From the NCBI RefSeq assembly GCF_905475395.1, contig NC_058337.1:93180368-93244367 (forward strand): 64,000 bases of DNA, read 5' to 3'. The stretch is from Chrysoperla carnea (lineage: Eukaryota > Arthropoda > Insecta > Neuroptera > Chrysopidae). A program made the translations under genes and the position numbers. The notes under the pieces were generated by a model. It saw only the letters and a list, made by a program, of their open reading frames with translations, was not told where the DNA came from and searched no databases. Shown one piece after another: positions 49,101 through 56,830 of this stretch; position 1 is the first letter of the stretch; the number at the start of each line of letters is the position of its first letter.

Positions 49101-50014
49101 AGGATATTTTTTCAGAATGTAAGTAGAACAAAGACTGTTTGTCAATGTGGCCAACTGGTTGTCAGGTTATACACAACGTAAACCATTTATTATTTTTGTC
49201 ATACAATATTTTACTTCAGAGACATAACATTCAGTAGTTTTGAATAGGTATGGCTTCAAATACGAAAATGAATGTACCTAGAATCTAACAACATTATGTC
49301 GTTAGATTCTATCTTTATACATGAAAATATATGAACTATGTTATTGAAATTTTACATTTATATTCTTGTTTTATGGGCTACCAAGTATATGTAAGCAAAG
49401 TATAAATGAGGAAAAAGAAGTCTCATTCCCTCCGAGCCATTAAAAATACTAGCTGAAGCTGTTGCTTGATTCTCAAGTAGTGTATGCCTGTAAGAGAAAC
49501 GTGTACGGCTAAATGATTCAGTCACATACATTCAACGACACTGCTCTGTGTGACAGGTGTAATGATTATATATTAAAAAGAGCATCTTCAGATATTCAGC
49601 GAGGATAATTCAAGGTACATTAGACTGTGCTTAGCACATTATATTATTTATTCCATGGTTTACACATCATGTACCATAGTTCATCGTAACTTCACACGTT
49701 TTAATCAATGGCTCTTCAATATTTAAATTACCAAAAAAAACAACAACAACAACAACAACAACAACATGATTTTAAGTAATGGCAATGCTCTAAACAGAGA
49801 CATATTTTAATGAATTGCAGAAACACATAAATGTAAATTTTGATTCAAGGTATTATACCTCCCCCTGTTATATAAATTATTATATTATTTAATCTAATGA
49901 ATGTGAAATTTTATAATTAAACAAAAGAAATGTTTTTACCTTTTGTTCAGATGAATCATCAATAATTCTTGTTCTTACTATTCCAGGAGTATTGGTTGTA
50001 GATAATAAAACTAA
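34137..50014 (-). CDS. CPR-5, divergent RR cuticular protein, 5' exon missing
   Basis: Minus-strand exons found: 49940-50014 (25 codons), 38147-38339 (64 codons plus one base) and 34137-34240 (two bases plus 33 codons and stop). They join in phase 0 and then phase 1 (G|GT, Gly), with good splice sites (TTGTTGCAG, AAG|GTAAAA, TTAAAG, CAG|GTAACT, GTTTCAG). The visible product is 123 residues plus exon 1. Exon 2 starts LVLLSTTNT, the end of a signal peptide. Exon 3 is an RR domain with YNFRYAVEDP, DHWEHRIGD, GGYSLLDPDG and VDGKRGFRAYI; it keeps the aromatic and YSL..PDG positions but lacks the TGD and ADDHNGFNA motifs. Exon 4 gives a basic tail (HYTPFVLRKPVGRITVDQLD). Introns are about 3.9 and 11.6 kb. 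Without the last splice, translation stops two residues later (GN). Confidence 0.82.
34241..36954 (-). other. CPR-5 intron 3, first part
   Basis: Intron DNA between exons 4 and 3. It contains a perfect 16-base palindrome AGACATCCGGATGTCT near 34527-34542, a duplicated TTCTTCCAGCGATAA near 36388-36424 and several A/T runs. The frames at 34473-34712, 34779-34994 and 35635-35977 show no coding signs. Confidence 0.5.
36955..37440 (-). mobile_element. Helitron-like element, copy 2 (CPR-5 intron)
   Basis: Read on the minus strand it starts TCCTTTTAATATTATAAATG, has TGCTTTCACACAAAAAC and AACAATCCCCATC, and ends CAGCGAAGCGGTTGGGTATC then CTAG near 36961-36966. The TC start, 3' hairpin and terminal CTAG fit a non-autonomous Helitron. 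Confidence 0.75.
37441..38146 (-). other. CPR-5 intron 3, last part
   Basis: AT-rich intron sequence running up to the exon 3 donor at 38146. If the donor is not used, TTTATT hexamers (AATAAA on the minus strand) at about 37878 and 37902 could serve a short transcript. Confidence 0.45.
39230..39550. repeat. Diverged tandem duplication of about 130 bases
   Basis: GGGTATGGAACCCTAATCTT near 39260 and GGAAACGGAACCCTAAACTC near 39390 start two units that share CATAKCTAAGAACACT and CTCCATTA/TTCCATTA. The segment ends with GACAGGCATTCAGACAGACAG. The text resembles widespread insect retroelement 3' regions, but no frame remains. Confidence 0.55.
40508..40860 (+). mobile_element. 12-bp TIR element, copy 1 (truncated)
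   Basis: Starts ATACCATGTATA like 44314-44839 and follows it through GTAACGCTTAAAAATA, ATTTTGGTATAGGTGTTC, TAGTCCATTTCCGGTTGTC and GAGATATCAAGCTGAAAT to about 40855. The right end is missing, replaced by the start of palindromic copy C. Confidence 0.75.
40862..41000 (+). mobile_element. Palindromic repeat family, copy C (fragment)
   Basis: Contains ATGACTTCAAAAGTAGGCAT, ATTTAACATTAGTCTTATGG and TCTCTAAAACTAGACGG, the inner part of copies A and D. It lacks both termini. Confidence 0.65.
41954..42290. repeat. 119-base tandem array, about 2.7 units
   Basis: Units begin near 41954, 42073 and 42191 with GGTCCGCTAATTTTTTAC-like words. They share TTTCCGTAATAGGGATTTTA, GAGGGCTGATCG and CAGGGCATTTAAATCAG. 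The array is richer in G/C than its surroundings. No other copy was noticed in this window. Confidence 0.85.
42922..42960. repeat. 13-base tandem repeat, three units
   Basis: GGTACTCTTCATC twice, then GGTACTCTTCGCG. Confidence 0.95.
43310..43865 (+). mobile_element. Palindromic repeat family, copy D (near full length)
   Basis: Starts TTAAGGATGTACGAGTACC and AAAGGCAATTTTT, and ends CTGTCTTGGTCCTAGTACTA then CCTTAAG. These are roughly complementary, giving termini of about 33 bases. A third AAGGATGAATGAGCAC motif sits in the middle near 43642, so the element looks like two related units fused head to tail. Non-coding. Confidence 0.75.
44314..44839 (+). mobile_element. 526-base element with perfect 12-bp terminal inverted repeats
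   Basis: ATACCATGTATA at 44314-44325 is exactly complementary to TATACATGGTAT at 44828-44839. The body has ATTTTGGTATAGGTGTTC, a GTCTGTCTGTCCGTCTG run, ACTCAAAAACGAAAAGAGAT and GTTTACCCGTGAGAGCGC. Partial copies lie at 40508-40860 and 63746-64000. There is no transposase frame, so it is a non-autonomous DNA element. The target duplication is unclear. Confidence 0.85.
47750..47945 (+). mobile_element. tRNA-derived SINE
   Basis: TGGCTCAGTTG (47758-47768) matches Pol III box A, and GGTACTATTCC (47809-47819) matches box B (consensus GGTTCGANTCC). The roughly 50-base spacing is as in tRNA genes. It is followed by CACCGTC and an unrelated body running to about 47945. This head plus body plan is typical of tRNA-derived SINEs. 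A simple tRNA is excluded because the arms do not fold with a matching acceptor stem. Confidence 0.65.
48210..48540 (-). mobile_element. Palindromic repeat family, copy E (internally deleted)
   Basis: On the minus strand it starts TTTAAGGATGTACGAGCACC then AGGCAATTTTAAATAAAAAG. It jumps from the AATCGGC-type block straight to the ATCGAAAAATTGTATTCTTA block and ends near 48215. The central part found in A and D is missing. Confidence 0.7.
49741..49766. repeat. (CAA)n microsatellite
   Basis: About nine CAA units after a short A run. Confidence 0.95.
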
Positions 50015-50308
50015 CTGCAACAAAAACAAAAAATTTATTGTAATAATTCATAATTTCAATTTAGTATCATGTTTTTCGCATGTCGTGTTTAATGGTTCTT
50101 TTGTGTGCCACGCGGGTTTAAAAAATTGGGATGCTATTTTCCGATTTTTGAAAACGACTGCTATTCATTTCAAAAACTCTTCAAATAGTTTTAGTAATAT
50201 TTATTTCTCTAATATTTATTTATTTCTGTAAACACTTCTCAACTTTGATGCTATTTATCTTATCAGCTATTTTACTAATATTTTAAGCAAAATTAAGTAA
50301 AAATGTTC

Positions 50309-50389
50309 GCAGTCGGTAGGATTCGAACCTACGCTCCCAGAGGGAATCTGATTTCTAGTCAGACGCCTTAACCACTCGGCCACGACTGC
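50309..50389 (-). tRNA. tRNA-Ser (anticodon AGA), copy 1
   Basis: 81 bases that fold as a type II tRNA: acceptor GCAGTCG/CGACTGC, D arm GGCCGAGTGGTTAAGGC, anticodon loop CTAGAAA (anticodon AGA, reads UCU), long variable arm TCCCTCTGGGAGC and T arm with GGTTCGAATCC (box B). A TTTTT terminator follows within about 5 bases on the minus strand. CCA is not encoded, as expected in eukaryotes. No intron. Confidence 0.95.
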
Positions 50390-50479
50390 TGTTAATTATA
50401 TTTAGCTCTTCAACTTTGATGCTATTTATCTCATCAGCTATTTTACTAATATTTTAAGCAAAATTAAGTAAAAATGTTC

Positions 50480-50560
50480 GCAGTCGGTAGGATTCGAACC
50501 TACGCTCCCAGAGGGAATCTGATTTCTAGTCAGACGCCTTAACCACTCGGCCACGACTGC
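50480..50560 (-). tRNA. tRNA-Ser (anticodon AGA), copy 2
   Basis: Same sequence as copy 1 across the 81 bases, with intact stems, box A and box B, and the TTTTT terminator just downstream. Confidence 0.95.
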
Positions 50561-50650
50561 TATTAATTATATTTAGCTCTTCAACTTTGATCCTATTTAT
50601 CTCATCAGCTATTTTACTAATATTTTAAGCAAAATTAAGTAAAAATGTTC

Positions 50651-50731
50651 GCAGTCGGTAGGATTCGAACCTACGCTCCCAGAGGGAATCTGATTTCTAG
50701 TCAGACGCCTTAACCACTCGGCCACGACTGC
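50651..50731 (-). tRNA. tRNA-Ser (anticodon AGA), copy 3
   Basis: Same sequence as copies 1 and 2. All stems pair and the Pol III terminator is present. Confidence 0.95.
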
Positions 50732-50821
50732 TGTTAATTATATTTAGCTCTTCAACTTTGATGCTATTTATCTCATCAGCTATTTTACTAATATTTTAAG
50801 CAAAATTAAGTAAAAATGTTC

Positions 50822-50902
50822 GCAGTCGGTAGGATTCGAACCTACGCTCCCAGAGGGAATCTGATTTCTAGTCAGACGCCTTAACCGCTCGGCCACGACT
50901 GC
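50822..50902 (-). tRNA. tRNA-Ser (anticodon AGA), copy 4
   Basis: Differs from the other copies by one base in the D arm (GGCCGAGCGGTTAAGGC instead of GAGTGG), which also falls in box A. Both versions occur in functional serine tRNAs, so it is judged active. It is the outermost copy, and its upstream spacer diverges (GTTGATTTTATTTAGC). Confidence 0.93.
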
Positions 50903-50928
50903 TGTTGATTTTATTTAGCTCTTCAACT

Positions 50929-53904
50929 CTTGGTCATATTAATAGTGTTAATAGAATTGCTTATCAGTAATAATTTTTTTATGTGATTTAATAGTCACGA
51001 AAATGTAATTCAATGCGATTTACGACAAAACTATAAAAATATGATATATCTATATACTTTCTATTTAAATAATTGTTGATCCAAAATTATATATAACGTA
51101 ATCCAAAAAGCGTCTTACGCGCACAGCACAGTCACACAGCATGTCGGTGACGCGAAACCATAACATTTTCCCCTACCTTAAAAGTGTCCAACGTCGCTAA
51201 AGTAGTTTTCACCTCAAAAATTTCGCTTCATTATGGACGCACGGTTTAAAATTAAGAACATAAAACCATTGAACTCTTTGTAATGATTACGTAACATTAT
51301 AATTTTAGTTGCATCTGAAGGAATATTAACAAATTGATATTATTATGTCTATAAATATGTAATATTCAAATCCATCGACAGTCATATAGATAGATTCAAT
51401 ATATATAGAATTTAATCAATATTGCTTAATCAAGTGTAATAAATTAAAGATTTGATTATATAAAATAAAAAATACAAACAGTCATGCATGCATATTGAAA
51501 ATTTTCGCACACCAATCTTCCGATATAAAAAAAAGCAGGTACATCATAAATATTAATGTAATAAAATCATACATGCATAGTACTGGTTGATTGCAATGGG
51601 TGGGGTACATTAAAATACTCATCAGTATTTTAAAACAGTAACAAAAACAGACTCTCAAAAATAAAACACGGTTATAATGTCAAATAAATATTTTCACATT
51701 ACATTTTAAAAATTAAAATACACAGCAATGTTTAAAAATGTGGAAATTACGATTCATAACTATTAGATTCATGTATAAAACTTTATTATGTATAAAACTT
51801 CATGCACTAATGATCCTGAAATGAGCAATGCTAATCCGATTTATTTAAGACTTCTTAACTTTATCTATAAATTTTGAAAAACTGTGGAGAACTTTCCTTG
51901 GGGGATTTTCTCACTTTTGCACACTTTATCCACGTCTATGGTAATCATTTTCAAAGAGGGTATTAGAAACAGTAGTTTTTATTTAGAGTATATTGCATTA
52001 GAAATAAATTGTTTCAAAATATTTTAAAGAATAGTAGATTTTTATTTAATGAACACATATTTCTGAGGACTGGATGCACTGGAACACTGATTTTCTGACC
52101 TTTGGGTTTCCTTTAAATGAATATCAAAATTATAGTTATGTCCTTTTTACTCTTACATAGTCCTATGGAACAATTTTGACAGTCAAAATTGTTTTTAATT
52201 TTTTAATAAAGAAAAAAGAAAGTATGAACTTTTTTCAAAAAACTAACTTAATGTAAATAAGAAATAATTTGAGTATTTACACAATACATATTTATTTTTA
52301 CCCATACATTCATATAAATGTTTCTATACATACTTAAGTATTTCTTTTTATTTACGTTATAAACTAAGATTTCAGATAACTTGTTTAATTCACTCACAGA
52401 TAGCGAGGCCATAGTTAGCAATATACCTTAAAAAATATATCAAAACATGCTGTTTATATTTATGTAACATGGGTGACAAACCACTGTGAATTGAACATAA
52501 AAGAATGCCCTAAAAATGTAGTGTTTCAATGATAAATATCTGGAAGGATATATTGGGCCGTATATTTTGAACAAATAAAAAACCGTGCGGTTAGTCTGTA
52601 ACAACCTCCCCCCCACCCCAACAGCAGGAGATCCTAGTCTCTAGTCTATAAAGCGTAGGTACAAAGGCGGCACTGTTGTCAGGTCTGATGTTTTAATATG
52701 TATGCTACATACCTTTTTCTGACCTCTACAATTTAAATTTCTATTTCTTATCTTATATTCACATTCCGCGGTTATAATATCAATAAGACTCTATTGTCGT
52801 CAGTTCCTAATATGTCTACATAATCTCAAATCATTTCCTAAAAACGATAGATGCAAATACTAATAAAAGCGTGCTAAAAGTTTACTATTTAGTATCGAAA
52901 ATACACAATTTGGACATTTTTGAACAATTCGGTATTTATATAGACTATAATTAATTAAGAATTTGTATACGCAAAAAAATAATTGTATGGCTTTAAAATG
53001 CAAAATAATTTATGGGCTTACAGTAAATTAAAGATGACATGTTTATTGTATTGTTTTATTTTTTTGTATAGTTGAAATTACCAAAAAAGAACTTGTTTTT
53101 TTTTATTGTTTCACTTTTTGGGTATAAGGTCGATTTCGTTTTTCTTGTAAAAAGATAAAATAACCATCAATACACACATAAATATAAATTAATTATGCAA
53201 TAATCATCAAATTTGACAAGAATTAAGAAAAGGTTTTCAATTATAATTCTTAATTAATTAACAACATCCTTCGTAGTTCGTTTTATCTGTACATTGATAG
53301 GTATCAGTTAAATCTTGTAAAAAATCATTAAATTTACATTTAATTAACGCAAACTTTAAAAACATTAATTATCATTTGATTGTCGCTATAAATAATTCAA
53401 TGTTATGTAAATAATATTGTTTTGGCTTATGTGTAACTTAAGATGATATAATAATGTAGGTTACTGACTGCTCTTTAATTAAAGTTTTTGTGCAAGATTT
53501 CCTGTCAACCATCTGTCGTTGAGTTGTGTAAAGTCAACATTCGATGTCTGTTAATTTTCAAAATTTAATTTATTACTTGCAACAGGTAATCAATTAAACG
53601 TTACACGCCAAAGTTGAAAATACTATTATATTAAGTTACTTCACTTTATGATCAGGGAGCCAGACCACTTTGTCCTAAAAAGTAGAAAATAAGTTTGTAG
53701 GAGTAACTCATGCGCTCAATATAACAATTGAGTTTCAAGATTCCACCCAAACACACATAGTTACATACATACATTGAGGTGCTCCGAATGCTCCAAATGC
53801 TTGATAGATTATATTGAACGTCTCAAGCTCTTACGAATAGTAATGTATGACTGAATCCTACAAAATTATTTTCTACTTTTTAGTGCCTGCAATACAAGCT
53901 TATG
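50929..53904. other. Gene-free region, may hold the missing CPR-5 first exon
   Basis: Includes a CpG-richer patch at about 51108-51245 (GCGTCTTACGCGC, TCGGTGACGCG) and a C run near 52608. One minus-strand candidate for CPR-5 exon 1 is ATG GCC TCG CTA TCT at 52398-52412, directly followed by GTGAGT, with TATAAA about 42 bases upstream. It gives a weak signal peptide, so it is not included in the gene model. Confidence 0.4.
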
Positions 53905-55035
53905 CTTTAAAAGAACTTCACTGGGCCTAAAAGTAACAACTACCGCCTCATAGCCTCCAACTCTCTTGATCTCACTTATCCCCCTTCCATAACACTCGAA
54001 GGAATTGTTTTACACAGCAAAAATATACGCACAGTTTTTTAAAGTGTAAAATAGTCATAATTCATTGAGTATATCAGAAAATATGGCCATGAATTTATTT
54101 AAATTCATTTATTATTTTAAGTTTTTACAGAAATCTTTAATTTATGGATCAAAATGATGATCATAGATGGATCAGTAAAATGTCAGATTAAATTAAATTT
54201 GTTTTAGTTTTAAATATATCTTTATAAATCATAGCTCATGTGTTATTCTGATGAATGAACTATATTGTTCTCTTTGAAAATTCACTACTGGAATTGCCAA
54301 CAGAGTGAGAACCACCTCTCAAAGTAGATTGACAAGGGTAGTAAATATCAGGGCCTGGTCATAATACGCATGTTTTAATATACAACGTAATATCCTGGCG
54401 CGTATTTTAAATAAGATTATACCCTTTGAAAATACACTACATTTTAAAATATATGATCATACGATCGTATGATCATATGATCATATGAAATGTCAATTTG
54501 AAATATAAACACATCATTGAAACAGCTGATTCCGGTTATACGATCATGCCTCCTTAGATCATATATTTTAAACAGGCCTCCAACTATTTTCATCTTTGTT
54601 AATCTACTCTCATCTTTGTTAATCTACTCTGTGACGCCAAAATACATATACTTGGTATACACTGGGCTCATCCATTTAAAATATATGATCTAAGATTGTT
54701 CTACAGTTTCATTCAAATCCATTCGGTAGTTTTTGCGTGAAAGCGTAACAAACAAACAAACATATAAATATATAGGGATAGCAATTGGTTCGAATTGGTT
54801 AGAATGATTTAAATAACCTGTTAAATTATGTATAGAGGCACGCATAGCCAGTATATAATCGGGTTTTTAAGAAAATAGTTCAGAATTTAAAGAAAAAAAT
54901 TGCCGATTTATTGTAACTCTCAAATATGACATGTCCTGTATGTTTAAAATATATACCCATGGGCTAGTAGTTAATAGTTTGATACAGTCATTCATCCTCA
55001 CAAAATTTCACATTTATAATATACCAGGACCAGGA
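53905..55035 (-). mobile_element. Helitron-like element, copy 3, long form
   Basis: On the minus strand the right part matches the family (TTACGCTTTCACGC or variants, AATCCGTTCGG-like words, AACAATTCC) and ends near TTTTAGGCCCAGTGAAG (53905-53925). Beyond the usual 5' TC end (about 54775) the similarity with copy 4 continues about 260 bases further, to a second TATTATAAATGTGAAATTTTG motif near 55020. The copy is split by an insertion at 54272-54694. Confidence 0.7.
54272..54694. mobile_element. 423-base insertion flanked by 8-base target duplication
   Basis: ATTGTTCT occurs at 54264-54271 and again at 54695-54702, exactly where copies 2 and 4 of the host element are continuous. The insert contains a perfect 28-base palindrome (54451-54478, centred on CGATCG), a tandem 20-base pair (CATCTTTGTTAATCTACTCT) and inverted copies of CTTAGATCATATATTTTAAA (54552 and the right end). 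An 8-base duplication is typical of hAT or P superfamily DNA transposons. No transposase. Confidence 0.8.
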
Positions 55036-56687
55036 TTATATTTCGTGAGAATAAATGTGACGCAAAAATATCACCAAGAATTTTTTATTTATCTCTCAAA
55101 GACTTAGCCAACCATAATATACACGAAGTGCTACGCTTAACATAACTGGTATCTATGGTTATCACCAAGCTAAAATATGTTGGCTGTATTTTGTAGTTAT
55201 AAAATCAATCAAACAAGGCTGCTTCCTCATACTTTATTAAAAAGGAAGTAGTTATATTTTGTTTTCGTATAAAATTTTGTGGGATATTAAAAAAATCGGT
55301 TGAATGTTTAAGATCCAATAACAAACTAAACATCTAAATCAAAATGATTACGTAAACAGTATTACCAAGTAAGTAAATAAATAATAATAAATTACTCAAA
55401 ATTGATTTTAAAATAAACATATCACATGTCAGCAAACATTTTCAACATGTTCAAATTTATGTGTGTACCTTTCTTATATAAAATATTTTCAAATAATATA
55501 ATCATAACCGTCTCTAAAATATAATAGTAATAAGTATGTAGTACTATGTGTAATCGTTCATAGTACCCGCGAATATCATCTTCTGAATTAAAACAATACA
55601 TCTGGATCATTTTTTGTAGGTACAGTTTTGGAATTATTTGAAATTAGTTCAAGCCTTGTGTAACCGTAGTCTTTATAGACTTGTCTGTCAACATTTTTTG
55701 GGCCAAAACCAATATACAAGATACAAAATTGTGTAAAAATTCTAAAATTTTCCTTAGAAGTCAATGCACTATTTTTTAATAAACTGACATTAGGAGGTCT
55801 TGAAAAAAATAGAGGCCAAAGCTAAGGGAAATCCCTTTATTTAGTTTATTTAGAAAAAAAAGAATTTGTATCAAAAAAAGCTTCGTGCAAAACTATTTAT
55901 TTCGGTTTATCTAGCCCAGTCCAATGTACAAAAATTGTTATATAATTTATTTATTAAAATGCCCGTATCTCTCTAATAAATTTTAACAATTTGGTGAAAC
56001 TTTAACCCGTAATAGGTAAGCATTAAAAAACCGTTGTTGCATTTGAAAAATATTAAAAAGTTTTTGCTAATAAATCCTAAGACCCTGCGTTTTTATATAC
56101 TTTTCTTAAAATTTTCTTCAATAGTTTTAGCCGTTACATGTGGGGGTATGGCGTGTTTCATTGATTGATCGATATTAAGCGAAATATCAATAGAAAAATC
56201 GTTGTTTTTCCTCTTCATTAAATTAACCAAAATTGTTGATACTAAAATTTATGTAATGGATTTTTGTGTAATTTGCCAAATTGGTGGTAATTCGTCAGTT
56301 TGATAATTGCTTCTAATAAGTAGTTACGAGTAATTTTAGAAATCGAAAATTAGAATTTTATTAAGGGCTTCGAACGGTTAAGATTTTTGATTTGTGATTA
56401 CATACTGACCGTCTAAGGATAGCTTATATCCATTACTCTTACCTGATCGCTAATTCTTACTCGGATGTTCCATACACTATCCAATGATTTATGAAATGTA
56501 GCACATTGCGAAATTTGCTAAATGATACGGTTTGCTTAACGCATTATGAATTTTGGTAGAGGGTATTTGGGCAGTGCAGCAATCTGCAATATATTTCATT
56601 GTGCATGGTGGTTAGAAGAGTATGCTAAAATGGCCGGTTCATTCCGCACAATTCCCATGTTTCCCTTCAACTTGCGAATCAATACAT
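55036..56687. other. Gene-free region
   Basis: AT-rich with no recognised repeat. The 62-codon minus-strand frame at 55422-55610 lacks support. Confidence 0.5.
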
Positions 56688-56830
56688 AGTATAAAACAAA
56701 GTAGCTTTCGTCTGTCTGTTCCTAATCCCTATGTATGTTTAGATCTTTAAAACTACGCAACGGATTTTGATGTTGATTTTTCTAATAGAGAGTGATTCAA
56801 GAGGAGGAAGGTTTTTATGTATAATTCTTG
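56688..56830 (-). repeat. Dispersed repeat, second copy of the 8030-8165 family
   Basis: CATAGTATAAAACAAAGTAG, CTACGCAACGGATTTTGATG and AGAGTGATTCAAGAGGAGGA are the reverse complements of blocks at 8030-8165, in the same relative order. Similarity stops at both sides, so this may be an element terminus. Confidence 0.75.

Larger units (their letters stand above)
38340..49939 (-). other. CPR-5 intron 2, 11.6 kb and rich in repeats
   Basis: Lies between exons 3 and 2. It carries the repeats listed separately at 39230, 40508, 40862, 41954, 42922, 43310, 44314, 47750, 48210 and 49741. Transposon-like scraps also lie at about 39720-39860 (CTGCCTCCCACCCC, ACAGCACGGCGCG) and 45990-46060 (CCCAGGGCCAGATTAAAAAT, AGGGGCCCCATGTAAGGG). 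Other stretches, such as 44840-47750 and 48541-49740, show nothing recognisable. Confidence 0.6.
50240..50928 (-). repeat. 171-base tandem array carrying tRNA-Ser genes
   Basis: Four units, each an 81-base tRNA plus a 90-base spacer (TTTAGCTCTTCAACTTTGAT through TAAGTAAAAATGTTC). Spacing is exactly 171 between all neighbouring tRNAs (50309, 50480, 50651, 50822). Spacers differ at only a few positions, showing recent duplication or ongoing homogenisation. The array lies about 300 bases upstream of CPR-5 exon 2, so probably inside its first intron. Confidence 0.93.

Noticed and set aside
50015..50080. Unspliced reading into CPR-5 exon 2 from an upstream ATG
   Set aside because: The frame of exon 2 meets TGA before any ATG, and the only nearby ATG (start of MNYYNK) is in another frame. 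The TTTTTGTTTTTGTTGCAG tract is a typical acceptor.
49741..50928. CRISPR-like regular repeats
   Set aside because: The regular spacing comes from a CAA microsatellite and tandem tRNA genes in an insect genome, not from repeats and spacers.
52398..52412. Candidate CPR-5 exon 1 (MASLS then GTGAGT)
   Set aside because: Splice site and phase fit, but the signal peptide would be very short and the leader much shorter than in sister genes. Kept only as a candidate.
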